Assembly (NCBI RefSeq): GCF_038396675.1
Contig: NC_088924.1
Span: forward strand, 33,879,501-33,943,500
Reading direction: 5' to 3'
Length of the DNA stretch: 64,000 bases
Origin: Hydra vulgaris
Lineage: Eukaryota; Cnidaria; Hydrozoa; Anthoathecata; Hydridae
Under the pieces are notes generated by a model. It saw nothing but the letters and a program-made list of their open reading frames with translations. It did no database searches and was not told where the DNA came from. The translations under genes and the position numbers were made by a program. This document shows positions 1 through 10,904 of this stretch, one piece after another; positions within the stretch are counted from its first letter, which is position 1, and every line of letters begins with the position of its first letter.

Positions 1-599
1 ATAAAATTTTAGGGTTCTACTTTTTCTATAGTTGGTTGTTGATATAAGAGCTCAGAAAACATAGATTGTTGATCGAATTATTTCCCATCATTGACCAAAT
101 TCTGATGCAGATTAAGCCAGCTGCCAAAAAAGCTCTCTCCGATTTTACACTGGTCGGTTGTCGGTTGAATACTTAGCAAATAGTTATATGATAAAGTTAA
201 GTATTCACCTCTTATGCTATTTCTCTAAAAAAATGACATTTATTTTTTAAGAAGTCGCCATGATAAGAAAATGCAGTATTTGACTTAGCATAAAAATATT
301 GAAAATCATTTAAAGTTTTTAAAATTTAAACTTTTTTTTTTCGAGTTTTAAACTTTCAAAGTTTTTTTAAAATCATTTAAAACCAAGGAAAATTATTTTT
401 TACTTTGAATAAAATAACATTAGCAAGACAGAGTACATCAACAAAACTTTGATGACATCTATACACAACAGTGAAGCAGAGTTTTTTCTCTCTTTTTTTT
501 AACTGATTCACTTTGAACAAAGCTGCAAGCAATCACTATTAAGTTAGGAGTTACTAGAAAACAAAAAATTGTGTTAAAGAACAAGGAGTTGGTTGACAG
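1..599. other. AT-rich sequence, nothing recognised
   Basis: No open frame of useful length, no repeat unit and no RNA signal was seen here. Poly-A/T runs dominate. Confidence 0.5.
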
Positions 600-1102
600 A
601 AGACTGGAAAAGTTGAAGGTTATATGAGTTAAAAAAAAACATGAAAATGGAGAGAGTTTTAAAGCATTAAAGTGCAGGAAGAAAACTAGATGAATAAAAG
701 TTATTAGAGTATGAAGGAAGAGATACTGTAAAAGGATGCAACTTTGTTGAATAAAGAGTCATGCGAGAATGAGTTTTATTTGATGGAAGTAGAGAGACAG
801 CTTGATGGAGCAGTGATCGTGATGCAACCTTATGACGATAGGAGAGTGGTTCAATCTCGGCAGATAGAGCAGTTCCAACTAAGTTTGCAATGCGTTTTTG
901 GACTTTGTCTAGAAGAGAAAGAGCATCATTAGAAGACTAGCCCAAGTATGACAACCGTATTCCATGCGGAAACGAATAAGAGATTTGTAGATCTAAAGAA
1001 TGAAACAAGGAGTAATAAACTTTCGTGGAAACTATAATATAGTTTCCATGAGAATTCAGTCGCGTATGATAATCCAAGAAGACGTAAAGTAGAGGGTTCA
1101 GT
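600..1102 (-). pseudogene. CR1/Jockey-type LINE, reverse transcriptase C-terminal relic (antisense)
   Basis: Read on the minus strand, this stretch gives the tail of a non-LTR reverse transcriptase. The block SNDALSLLDKVQKRIANLVG and then TALSAEIEPLSY is seen between about 1020 and 840, preceded by a diverged LYKSLIR..MEYGCH segment. The same family recurs at 22.1, 36.1, 45.4 and 47.2 kb. Frames are broken and no full domain survives. The plus-strand 62-codon ORF at 744-932 is the antisense shadow. Family placement as CR1/Jockey-like is from motif style, not a tree. Confidence 0.7.
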
Positions 1103-1353
1103 AAGATGAACGTCATTTATTAATATAGAAGAATAAGAGATTTGAAGAAGTAAAGAATGAAAGCAGGTGTAAAATAAGGAGCTAGCATCTGCTAAGGTTG
1201 TTTCACTTTGACGTGCTTGTCATTGACAACCATTGACAAGCACGTCAAAGTGAAACAACCTTAGCAGATGCTAGCTCCTTATTTTACTCCTGCTTCCATT
1301 CTTTACTTCTTCAAATCTCTTATTCTTCTATATTAATAAATGGCATTCATCTT
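1103..1353. repeat. Inverted duplication of a LINE segment, two 120-bp arms
   Basis: Arms 1103-1222 and 1234-1353 are near-perfect reverse complements around an 11-bp spacer (only a few mismatches, for example gaacgtc versus gcattca near the outer ends). The arm content is the reverse-transcriptase segment for SAKV(V)SL.RAC and the following FTPASILYFFKSL, so this is a piece of LINE coding sequence duplicated in inverted orientation. The RNA or single strand would fold into a long hairpin. Confidence 0.85.
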
Positions 1354-1639
1354 ATTAGTATACTTTACAAAAGAAAAGTAGTAATTTGTAACGGCAAATT
1401 TAGAAAAATAAAAAATTATAAAAATTAAAAATCAACCACATGAACTGAACCCGAACTTTAAAACTGTTGTGAACAAACCGAATCAAACCAACTGTTCTTG
1501 CCCTAACCAAGCTAAATAGAGGCTTGAAAAAGTGAAAATTTTGCAATTCGCACATCACTACAATACATAACATGCTACATTACCTAATGTGTAACATACA
1601 TAACATAATTCATTACCTAATGTATAACATACCACGAGT
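1354..1639. other. hAT 5-prime flank with CCGAAC-type motifs
   Basis: At 1440-1500 there are gaacccgaac, aaaccgaatc and similar motifs like the subterminal CCGAAC array beyond the transposase stop at 4709-4796, so the hAT element probably starts here. Two degenerate copies of cattacctaatgtxtaacata lie at 1577-1632. No clear left terminus was found. Confidence 0.45.
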
Positions 1640-1899
1640 TTAGAATTATTTTGTTCTATCTCTCATATTAAGTGTTGGAAGAAATTGAGTTAGTAATTTT
1701 AGTAATTAATAATTACTTTTAAAATATATTTTAATTTTTAAATTTCTTCTAAATAATTTGTTTAAATCAAAATTATTTAAAGCATAAGTTATTATTTCTT
1801 TAAAAACTAGCTAAAATTTTAAGTAATTTTTACTTTTAGAAAAAAATGAAAAATTTTCTCCCAACGTTTAAAATGGGAAATAGAACAAAATAATTCTAA
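1640..1899. mobile_element. MITE, about 260 bp, 20-bp TIRs
   Basis: The ends ttagaattattttgttcta (from 1640) and its exact reverse complement (ending 1899) enclose an AT-rich body without coding sequence. Flanking bases cgag and ctcg extend the symmetry imperfectly. Size, perfect terminal inverted repeats and lack of coding potential fit a non-autonomous DNA transposon. It sits in the 5-prime part of the hAT element, so it is a nested insertion. A TTA or TAA target duplication is possible but overlaps the repeat itself. Confidence 0.75.
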
Positions 1900-2052
1900 C
1901 CTCGCGATAAGTCTACAATTCATAACATTACCAACCAAAATGGAAATGTTGTTTCTAAATATTTGCAATATTGAGGTGTTGTTAATGTTCTGAGTTTTTA
2001 TTCATATCTTAGTAATTAATGATTGCAATAATTACATAATATTGTAGTAATA

Positions 2053-4448
2053 ATGAGTAACAGTAAATTAACTCGTAAATGGACTAAAAAAGTGTTGGAG
2101 AAATTGATAACAGACGGAGTGGCTCGCTTAGTACCTGCATCATGGACAAAGAGTGAATGCTCGACACGCTTCCGTTGCGTTGAAGTTGGGGATGAGGTTT
2201 GTAGCTATACTTACGGCATATAAAATTATTTAGTTTTATAAATATTTCAATAAATCAATAATCACCTGCATCACTCAGGCATTGCATATTGCACACAATG
2301 CCAAACTGAGCAGCATTCAGGTTTGATAATTAATTGAATATCAAATGCTAAATAGAGTCAATTGACCTTAGTTGTAATACACTTTATTTGATTTTTGTAT
2401 AACTGTGAGTAATCATGTTATGATCAACAGGTTGTCAAGGAGTTTGCCGTTTGTAATCAGTGTGGATTATGGTTGTCAGTGCCAATTGGTCATACTACAA
2501 CTTTACAAAGAAATAATACACCACACATCAATAAGATCAGTTCAGAACCTGGACAATTAAAAATGACAAGCTTTTTACCTAAAAAGACAGAGGTTAATAA
2601 ATATAGTTTGCGGATCTTGCTTTTTCCTATTTACTTTTTTAACTTTTCACTTGCTACCATTGATAGCAAAATATATTTGTTATCTATATATTTATTTGTT
2701 ATTTATATATTATATCAAAATATATTTATAACTATATAAATATAGTTGTTAGCAATATTTTAGAAATACAATGTTTTTTGTAGTACAAAAAAAAAAAGGC
2801 CATTATGTATTGCTATGTGTTTAATGTCTATTGTTTATTGCTTTATACTTTACAGGTTCCTAAACACATTTGTGAATATGCTCAACGTGCAGCCCTTTAC
2901 ATGATTGCAAAAGACATTCAGCCATTCTCGTGTGTTCAAGATGATGGGTTCCGTCACTTTGCTCAAACAATGATTGATATTGGATCGAAGTATGGATCAG
3001 TGAAACTTGAGGATATTATGTGTGATCGAACAACGCTGTCTAAGACACTACTACCAAAGTTCTACAACGAATGTGTTCGAAAGCTGAAAGACGAACTTGC
3101 TGGGGTTACTCATATCGCAATAACAACTGATCATTGGACCGATGACATTCTAAAATACTCTTATCAAACTTTTACAGCACATTACATTAACAGCAGTTAT
3201 TGCCTTATAAGTAAGTGTGTTGGATTGTTTGAGTTTAGTAAGTCTAAGACTGGCATTGCCGTAAAAGCAAAGACAACTGAAATACTTAAAAAACTTTTCC
3301 CTCAGACTATAAAAAGTGACAATTTGGTATTTGTGACTGATAATGGGAGTAATATGAAGTCGGCTTATCGCAACAATGTTAGACTTGGTTGTGCAGGTCA
3401 TAATCTTAATTTAGCTGTTGAAAAAGCTTTGAAATCCCCTGGTGCTAATTTAGTTCATGAAATGATCAAGACTTCAAAGGAAATGGTGGGCTACTTTAAA
3501 CATAGTGGGAAAAACCAGGAACTAAATCACACTCTCAAACAGGATGTTGCGACTCGTTGGAACAGTCAATTTTTTCTTTTGCAATCACTGTCATGCCAGT
3601 TAGATCATGTCAAGTCAATTCTTGCTGATTCAAAGCAGTTTGACAAACTTGAGCAACTGAACAACGTTAATGAAAAATTGTTGTATGACGTCGTAGAATT
3701 TTTGCATCTCTTTCACAAGGCTACTGTACAATTGTCACATGACAATGCGCCGACGTCCCCTGATGTATGGCCAATGCTTTTTTATCTTCGATCAGTCTGT
3801 AAGATCAATGGTTCAGACAGCGATAGTATGCGTGAGTTGAAGGCAGTTTTTCTGTCCAGTTTGAATGAAAAGTATGTTATTCATCCTTTGCACAAGCTAT
3901 CAAAACTTATTGTTCCTTCTTACAAATACTTGTCTTTTGTCAACACAGACGATCGCAATTTTGTTTATTCAGAAATGCGTAGTATGGTGGACAAAATTAT
4001 TTCTTCTTCACCAAATCAGGTGATACGAAAGGACTCAGGCAATACAGATATAGACAGCTTTAGTGAATGCAGTCATTCAGATCAGCGGCCTCTTGCAAAG
4101 AAGAATAAAGCTGATCTTGAATCGTATGATTTGCTGGCAGACTTAAAAACAGTTGCCACTCCATTGTCTAACGCCAACAGTAATGACACAAGACATGAAC
4201 TTGACAAATACTTGGCACTGCCCGTGACAGCGTGTGATGCATTGCAATTCCGGAAAGACAATGACCGTGAACATAAACTTCCGACGATGGCATTGATTGG
4301 TAGAAAGTTGTTGGCTATTCCTGCTACAAGTACTGCCAGTGAAAGAGTGTTTTCAGTGTGTGGGGTGACGATGAGTGAGCGCAGGGCTCGCCTAAACCCA
4401 GAAACATTGGAAATGCTGATATTTCTCAAATACAACATGCAGCCCTGA
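2053..4448 (+). CDS. hAT transposase with N-terminal BED-type zinc finger (three exons)
   Basis: Predicted exons are 2053-2196, 2431-2592 and 2856-4448, all phase 0 with GT/AG borders, giving about 632 residues. Exons 1-2 carry a BED-type finger: the basic/aromatic start SWTKSECSTRF, then CNQCG in exon 2, then the helix TTLQRNNTPH. The first zinc-binding histidine expected in that helix is Asn (AAT at 2512). Exon 3 has the RNase-H-like hAT core: TTDHWT (Asp about 194), VTDNGSNM (Asp about 264), TRWNS, and TSTASERVFS (Glu about 598) inside the C-terminal dimerisation region. It would bind the element ends in the nucleus and catalyse cut-and-paste transposition. No stops or frameshifts were found, so it could be recently active or a domesticated ZBED-like gene. 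The antisense ORFs here are shadows. Confidence 0.85.
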
Positions 4449-4827
4449 TTACTAGACTGACAGTAGGCTACTTAAGCTACCGTTATCTGTGTTCAGAAAG
4501 TGCTTTAATGTTTTGTGCACTTTAACTGCAGCTATTAGCAACAGCATTGTTTTTTGAACTTTTGAAGTTGCAGTATAAAAACATTGCAAATTATTATTAT
4601 TCAAGTTATTTGCAATGCTTTAACTACTTAATATTACTTTAATTTATTTGTGTTTTATCATTGTGGATGTAAAGCTTTGTAACTAATAAAAAAACAGTTG
4701 TGTTGATACCGAACCGAACCGAACCCGAACTGTGCTTAAGACCGAACTGAACCGAACTCGAACATTAGATATAACCGAACCGAACCGGACCCGAACTTTA
4801 AAAAAAGGGTTCGATTCCCATCTCTAC

Positions 4828-5266
4828 TTGCTACCCGTACGGGCCTGATTTTAAATATGTTCTGGTTGTTTAAATATTGTGATTTGCACTTTTGGTAACT
4901 TTTTTGCTTTAAACTTTTGAAAATTTAAAGTAAAAAAAGTAACAAAAATTTACTGAAATAAAAAGAACTTGAAGTTATTTTAACTCTAGGTTAAAATAAC
5001 ATCAAGACACTTTTCTTCACAATCGACCATACAATTTTAAATTAGAAAGTTTGCTTTTTTGAGCCATCCTGCTGAATTCGCTATATTAAATAAATTAAAA
5101 TTTTCTATTTATGAAAAGTTTTTTTTTTAAGTTAATTACTTTTACTTTTACTTTTTAAACTTTAATTAAAAAAAAAAAAAAAAAAATTAAAAAAAAAAAA
5201 AAATTGATCTTGACGTTATTTACATCAGTTATTTAAAAGTTTTTTTTAAAAGACTGTCTGGATTAT
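4828..5266. other. AT-rich sequence with poly-A tracts
   Basis: Long A runs at 5169-5207 and AT-rich sequence. No coding signal was seen. Confidence 0.5.
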
Positions 5267-5503
5267 TAGGCCGGGTGAATAAAAATGAGCAATTGCTTTT
5301 ACTCAGAAATTGTTCAGTTTTACATGAATAAAAACTGTTGGAGTTTTGCTCAAATTTTTATTCATGCAAAGTTAAGCAATTTACTTAGTTATTGCTCAGC
5401 TTAACGTGAATAAAAACTTAACCAAAGTTGCTAAAGTTTTTATTTACGTAAAGCTGACCAATTACTGAGTAAAAGCGATTGCTTTTTTTTATACACCCGC
5501 CTA
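5267..5503. mobile_element. 237-bp MITE, copy 1 (internal palindromic modules)
   Basis: Ends taggccgggtga..aaaa and tacacccgccta are inverted repeats; a second copy of the same length lies at 62029-62265. Inside, a motif like agcttTACGTGAATAAAA recurs several times in alternating orientation, each next to TTGCTxAGCAATTxACT-like blocks, so the element is built of nested inverted modules. There is no coding capacity. This copy is more diverged at its right end (acccgcc instead of acccggcc). Confidence 0.8.
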
Positions 5504-5819
5504 TTGTTCTTGCTTTGAAAATGGCTCTGCATTTTGCAATTTTATTCTAAGTTTTGTATTTTGGCTTCTTTTATTTAGCGTGGTTACTGTTAAAAATCTA
5601 ACCAAAATGAAAGTTATTTCTGGAAATGACCAACTAGAATAATTGTTAAATAATATAATGATAACGGTATAATTGTTGTCTGGAATAAACTAATTGAAAT
5701 TAGTTCATTCCAGACATTACTTTCATAAATAGCTATTAATAAATAAACAAAAAAAATTAATTTTTATTTCTGTTAGAGTGGTTGTTACGACCTGGCTGAC
5801 TAGGACCCCCTTCCCCCAA
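5504..5819. other. Intergenic, one hairpin
   Basis: The segment at about 5678-5717, gtctggaataaactaatt and its complement agttcattccagac, forms a near-perfect hairpin. Nothing else was recognised. Confidence 0.5.
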
Positions 5820-6005
5820 GCTGTTATATATGCATTTGAGTTAGCGTATTAGTCATTTAGCATTTCAGTTGGCAAGTTTTGAAGTATAATTGGCAAATGT
5901 CAAATATTGAGGACCTTTTTTTTTGTGCGTGTGTCTCTAGCTGGCAAAAAATACATACGACTCTTCCCCCCTCCCCCAAATGAGAGACCTCTTCGGGACA
6001 GCTCT
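5820..6005 (+). repeat. Dispersed repeat family R1, copy 1
   Basis: Shares blocks with 32936-33139 in the same order: atatxcatttgagttxgcxta, tttagcaxttxagttggcaag, tttgaaxtatagttgg, gaggacxttttt, ttxgttggcaaaaaa, a C-rich run, and gagacctcttcgggac. The copy at 33 kb ends gggacggccctg, which resembles the CAGGGCC terminus seen in many hAT elements, so this may be the end of a non-autonomous hAT-like element. Confidence 0.6.
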
Positions 6006-6736
6006 AACAACAACTACGCTGATTAAGAGAAACTAAAAGCAGCAGATTAGCTACAAATATGCCCGGCTCTTTTACAGTAAACTTTAATCAGGACCACTAA
6101 CTTATTTCCTCCCGACAAAAAAATTAATACTAAAACGAATAAATCAAAAAAATGCCTTTTCAAAGCTTTTTAGCAAAAAATGTTTCTTTTTAAAAAGTTA
6201 TAAACTCCAAATATAAAGAAAAGCAAAATATTAGAGAAAAAAAATAAGGTACGACCCCCCTTGCCCAGGAAACAAAATTAATATGAATGTTCATGGGGAT
6301 TACACAAATGCTGTCAAGATAAAGTAAAATCAAAGTAAAGTCAAAAAAAAAAAAGAGATTCTAAAAAGTGGAGTTCTCCAGTTGGCTCTGAAAACAATTT
6401 TAAGATGTACTTTTATTAAATCTACACAAATGCAGGAAGTTTCAGAGCTCTAGCTAGTCTGGAAGGTAGTGAAAAATCAATCGCAAAATATAACCAAAAA
6501 TGTTATATTGCGTCATATTACCAAAACAAAATACTTGTTTGAAAAGGCAAACACAAAGTCAAAAAACCGGAAAAAAAGCGCGCTCTAACAAACAGTGACT
6601 TAGTCAAGGTTTACACATGCATGAAAAACCCATAGCTTAGAAATTATGTCCCCTTTTCCCCCCATCCCTCCCGCTAAAGTTTCATTATGATCACTAACCT
6701 ATTTCTGCTCAAAAAAAAAAAAAAAAAAAAATCAAT
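6006..6736. other. AT-rich sequence, nothing recognised
   Basis: Short C-rich patches (cccccttgcccagg at 6255; cccttttccccccatccc at 6651) and poly-A at 6710. No gene signal. Confidence 0.45.
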
Positions 6737-7021
6737 GATTATTTGGCAGCCCCTATAAACACTCATGCGGCAGGGAGCCCGTCTCTACACAACTGGTATG
6801 CCCGAATGTTGACTATATTTGCCCCTGATTGTAATAGAACTACCCTTTATGATATACGTGAAAATAAATCCTTTCCCAATGCCCTACCACAAACACTGCC
6901 CACATACATCAGTGTAATACCTGAAGTATTACCCAGAAGTGCCGTCAAACAGACAATGGATTTGAATACGCTACCTTTATCAAAATTTATATTAAATCAA
7001 CATGAAATAACTGTTCTTTGA
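6737..7021 (+). CDS. Unidentified open segment, about 94 codons
   Basis: An open frame without an upstream ATG, ending in a TGA at 7019. It contains LHNWYARMLTIFAPDC and a proline-rich middle (LPQTLPTYISVIPEVLP). Base composition is clearly less AT-rich than its surroundings, which makes a once-coding segment plausible, perhaps a terminal exon or a transposon gene fragment. It shows no motif I recognise and no adjoining exon. It abuts a TTACTTTTA-rich repeat on the right that may be the end of the same element. Confidence 0.3.
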   Translation, partial: DYLAAPINTHAAGSPSLHNWYARMLTIFAPDCNRTTLYDIRENKSFPNALPQTLPTYISVIPEVLPRSAVKQTMDLNTLPLSKFILNQHEITVL

Positions 7022-7029
7022 GAAAGTAA

Positions 7030-7645
7030 ATAATATAACTTATATTTTACTTACTTAAAAAATAAAGTATAAGATTTCAAAGGAAAAATTTACTTTTATT
7101 TGTAAAAATAAATAAAAAATTTTTTCAAATTACTTTTATGTAAACTGTTATTGCTAATTAATTACTTTTACACGTAAAAGTAACTTGTTGTTATGATGCA
7201 GTTTTATTTTACTTTGAAAGTAAGTGTTATGTTTTCTAAATATAATATTTACGTAAGTTTACTTCATAAATAACTTTTTTTTACATTTAAAAAGTAAATT
7301 ACATTTCAATGTAAATTTTTTACATAATTATTACAAAAATTACTTTTTAAAGTAATTTACTTTACACGACTTACCTTAAAAGTAAGTTACATTTACAAGT
7401 AAAAGTAAAAGTGCAAATAACTTTTACTTGTAAACGTAAATTACTTTTTCAAGTAACAGGTACTCATTTAAAAAAATTAGCTTAAGTAATTGAGTTTTAC
7501 ATGTTATATTATTTATGTAAAAAAAAACGAATTACTTTTAAATGTAAATAAATTATATATTTTTATATGAGTTATGTAAAGTAATTTACACTTAAAAGTA
7601 ATTTGCGTTTTTACATCAAAATTAGTAAAAATGCCATCCCTAGTC
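7030..7645. repeat. TTACTTTTA/AAAGTAA-rich repeat, likely transposon subterminal region
   Basis: Dozens of degenerate copies of AAAGTAATTTAC, ACTTTTACATGTAAA and related blocks in both orientations. The right edge reads tgccatccctag at 7632-7643, whose complement ctagggatggca looks like a hAT-type terminus. Left edge not found. Confidence 0.5.
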
Positions 7646-7727
7646 CCTGTCTCGCTTCCTCCGTCTAATGCACAATAAAATCTTTCAATTACAGCAGTTG
7701 ACAAGTCAACTGTAGAACTAAAGAACT

Positions 7728-9655
7728 GAAAACCATATTGATTGGCTGAAAGTAAGTAGAGAAAGACTGAGAAACCATATTGATTGGCTGAAAGTAAGTA
7801 AAGAAAGACTGAGAAACCATATTGAATGGCTGAAAGTAAGTAGAGAAAGACTGAGAAACCATATTGATTGGCTGAAAGTAAGTAGAGAAAGACTGAGAAA
7901 CCATATTGATTGGCTGAAAATAAGTAGAGAAAGACTGAGAAACCATATTGATTGGCTGAAAGTAAGTATAGAAAGACTGAGAAACCATATTGATTGGCTG
8001 AAAGTAAGTAGAGAAAGACTGAGAAACCATATTGATTGGCTGAAAGTAAGTCGAGAACGACTGAGAAACCATATTGATTGGCTGAAAGTAAGTCGAGAAC
8101 GACTGAGAAACCATATTGATTGGCTGAAAGTAAGTAGAGAAAGACTGAGAAACCATATTGATTGGCTGAAAGTAAGTCGAGAACGACTGAGAAACCATAT
8201 TGATTGGCTGAAAGTAAGTAGAGAAAGACTGAGAAACCATATTGATTGGCTGAAAGTAAGTAGAGAAAGACTGAGAAACCATATTGATTGGCTGAAAGTA
8301 AGTCGAGAACGACTGAGAAACCATATTGATTGGCTGAAAGTAAGTAGAGAACGACTGAGAAACCATATTGATTGGCTGAAAGTAAGTAGAGAAAGACTGA
8401 GAAACCATATTGATTGGCTGAAAGTAAGTAGAGAAAGACTGAGAAACCATATTGATTGGCTGAAAGTAAGTAAAGAAAGACTGAGAAACCATATTGAATG
8501 GCTGAAAGTAAGTAGAGAAAGACTGAGAAACCATATTGATTGGCTGAAAGTAAGTAGAGAAAGACTGAGAAACCATATTGATTGGCTGAAAATAAGTAGA
8601 GAAAGACTGAGAAACCATATTGATTGGCTGAAAGTAAGTATAGAAAGACTGAGAAACCATATTGATTGGCTGAAAGTAAGTAGAGAAAGACTGAGAAACC
8701 ATATTGATTGGCTGAAAGTAAGTCGAGAACGACTGAGAAACCATATTGATTGGCTGAAAGTAAGTCGAGAACGACTGAGAAACCATATTGATTGGCTGAA
8801 AGTAAGTAGAGAAAGACTGAGAAACCATATTGATTGGCTGAAAGTAAGTCGAGAACGACTGAGAAACCATATTGATTGGCTGAAAGTAAGTAGAGAAAGA
8901 CTGAGAAACCATATTGATTGGCTGAAAGTAAGTAGAGAAAGACTGAGAAACCATATTGATTGGCTGAAAGTAAGTCGAGAACGACTGAGAAACCATATTG
9001 ATTGGCTGAAAGTAAGTAGAGAACGACTGAGAAACCATATTGATTGGCTGAAAGTAAGTCGAGAACGACTGAGAAACCATATTGATTGGCTGAAAGTAAG
9101 TAGAGAAAGACTGAGAAACCATATTGATTGGCTGAAAGTAAGTCGAGAACGACTGAGAAACCATATTGATTGGCTGAAAGTAAGTAGAGAAAGACTGAGA
9201 AACCATATTGATTGGCTGAAAGTAAGTAGAGAAAGACTGAGAAACCATATTGATTGGCTGAAAGTAAGTCGAGAACGACTGAGAAACCATATTGATTGGC
9301 TGAAAGTAAGTCGAGAACGACTGAGAAACCATATTGATTGGCTGAAAGTAAGTAGAGAAAGACTGAGAAACCATATTGATTGGCTGAAAGTAAGTCGAGA
9401 ACGACTGAGAAACCATATTGATTGGCTGAAAGTAAGTAGAGAAAGACTGAGAAACCATATTGATTGGCTGAAAGTAAGTAGAGAAAGACTGAGAAACCAT
9501 ATTGATTGGCTGAAAGTAAGTCGAGAACGACTGAGAAACCATATTGATTGGCTGAAAGTAAGTAGAGAACGACTGAGAAACCATATTGATTGGCTGAAAG
9601 TAAGTAGAGAAAGACTGAGAAACCATATTGATTGGCTGAAAGTAAGTAGAGAAAG
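7728..9655. repeat. 42-bp minisatellite, about 46 units, with 672-bp higher-order period
   Basis: The unit contains aaccatattgattggctgaa and then agtaagtagagaaagactgag. Because 42 is divisible by 3 and the unit lacks stops, all three minus-strand frames stay open for 640-780 codons; these are not credible genes. Units fall into classes that differ at linked positions (gtAgagaaAga versus gtCgagaaCga, with a few hybrids). Rare variants recur 16 units apart: ttgaatggc at about 7821 and 8493 (672 bp), and gtaaagaaag and gtatagaaag likewise. So a 16-unit block was duplicated recently. The Polinton starts 11 bp after the array. Confidence 0.95.
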
Positions 9656-9666
9656 AGAGTAAGAAA

Positions 9667-10000
9667 AGTAGTATAAAAAGAGCATTTTATTTTTAAGCAT
9701 ATCTTTAACCATATGCTCATATCATATTTCAACGATAATGCTGACCATAATTTCTTAGCTAAAATAAAATAATATAAAGGTAAAATAATGTAAATATAAA
9801 AATATTTTAAAATAAAAAAAGATAAAAATAATAAAAACAACCATAACATATTAATATATTATGGTTAAATCATAACTATAAACTCTGAGCTAAAAAATAA
9901 TTTTTATAAAAAATTAAATTTAATTTTTTATAAAAAGTTATTTTTTTAACTTTAAATCAAATTTTTAAGTTAAGCATAAAATAAAGCATATCCTATTACA
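9667..10000. repeat. Polinton left terminal inverted repeat (334 bp)
   Basis: Matches the complement of 21633-22050: the outer block agtagtataaaaagagca, the block aaccata(t/a)ctcatatcat, then ttatggttaaatcataacta, and inwards to agcataaaataaagcatatc. The innermost part is antisense to the last codons of the fibre-like gene at the other end, so the repeat overlaps a coding end. Confidence 0.88.
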
Positions 10001-10034
10001 CATTTTTCAGACTAATTAATTCTTTATTGTCAAC

Positions 10035-10903
10035 CTATGAGTTGAACGACTTGGGATACCAATACCACTTTACTATTGACTTGCTTTTGAGTTTACGAAT
10101 AACTTTTTCAATCCTAAATATGTTTTGGTCAGTTTTTTGCAGTTCTTGTTCATTAAAAGTACCTTGTATTTCTTCACCATTATCGTCAGTTATTTTATAC
10201 GTTGTTGGATCTGTGAGCTAAACCTGTGTCACTGTAAAAATTTCTTTAGTCCATCTCGGTGTGTATCCTTTTTCAAACGTTCCCTTCTTTTTAACTATCC
10301 TAACTCTATCACCAATTGAAAACATTGGTTTTACGGACTCTGATCGTGCATTTCCATTTAGATTTAACCAAACAATATTTTCATTCTTTTTATCGCTAGC
10401 TTCAACTTGTGTCATTTTAATTGAAGAATGCTTTGTGTTGTTGTATTTATTTACCATTTTATATAAAACGTCAATATATTTTCTAGCAAAATTGGCTGAA
10501 AAGTACTTAAACATTTTATTTTTCATTGTTCTATTCCAACGTTCAATTACACAACTTTTTTCTTCCTTTTCAGTTGAGTATAACTCAAAACCTAACACTT
10601 TAACATGCTTATTAGAAAATTTAGCCTTTATCTACCCATATTTTTTGACACTTTTCTTCTTTAAAAATTTTATTTATAGCAACATCGACTCCAGTTTTAC
10701 TTTTCAATGGAACAATCCATCCATACTTCGAAAAAACATCTATCACCATTAATAAGTATTTTATATCATCATTGAATTTGGAAAAATATTCCATGTCAAC
10801 TAAATCAGCAGCCCATATTTCATCAATTCCATTTATAATAACTTTTCTTTTTCTAAAATGATTTACAACTGGTCTATAAAGTTTGTTTGCAAGTTTGTCA
10901 GTC
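10035..10903 (-). pseudogene. Polinton retrovirus-like integrase (broken)
   Basis: Minus-strand translation shows an rve-type core: EIWAADLVDMEYF (first catalytic Asp, about 10820), YLLMVIDVFSKYGWIVPLKS, then IWVDKG (second Asp, about 10630). After a one-base frameshift come the catalytic Glu region SCVIERWNRTMKNKMF and a tail with FSIGDRVRI and a chromodomain-like KWYWYP. An in-frame TAG (about 10219) separates the tail from the core, and another stop lies just before TDKLANKLYRP. The product would have integrated the element DNA in the nucleus. The frame approaches that of the adjacent PLA2-like gene, so the two may once have formed one ORF. Confidence 0.88.
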
Positions 10904-10904
10904 T

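Larger units (their letters stand above)
1430..4827 (+). mobile_element. hAT-superfamily DNA transposon
   Basis: The element consists of a spliced BED/hAT transposase gene with subterminal repeats: CCGAAC motifs at 4709-4796, then gggttcgattcccatctctac ending about 4827. Read from the outside this gives gtagagatgggaatcgaacc, a terminus typical of hAT elements. The left boundary is uncertain because a LINE tail abuts it; no 8-bp target duplication could be assigned. A MITE (1640-1899) is inserted in its 5-prime part. Confidence 0.7.

Noticed and set aside
4082-4438. Minus-strand 118-codon ORF within the hAT transposase
   Set aside because: Antisense shadow of the dimerisation domain.
7728-9655. 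CRISPR array
   Set aside because: Units are contiguous copies with no unique spacers, and the context is eukaryotic. The same applies to 38967-39455 and 14731-15027.
7513-9849. Three overlapping 645-778-codon minus-strand ORFs with 14-residue repeats
   Set aside because: They arise because a 42-bp stop-free minisatellite keeps every minus frame open; no start context, splice support or flanking coding sequence.
10218-10752. Plus-strand ORFs over the integrase
   Set aside because: They are antisense shadows of the minus-strand integrase, whose motifs are clear.
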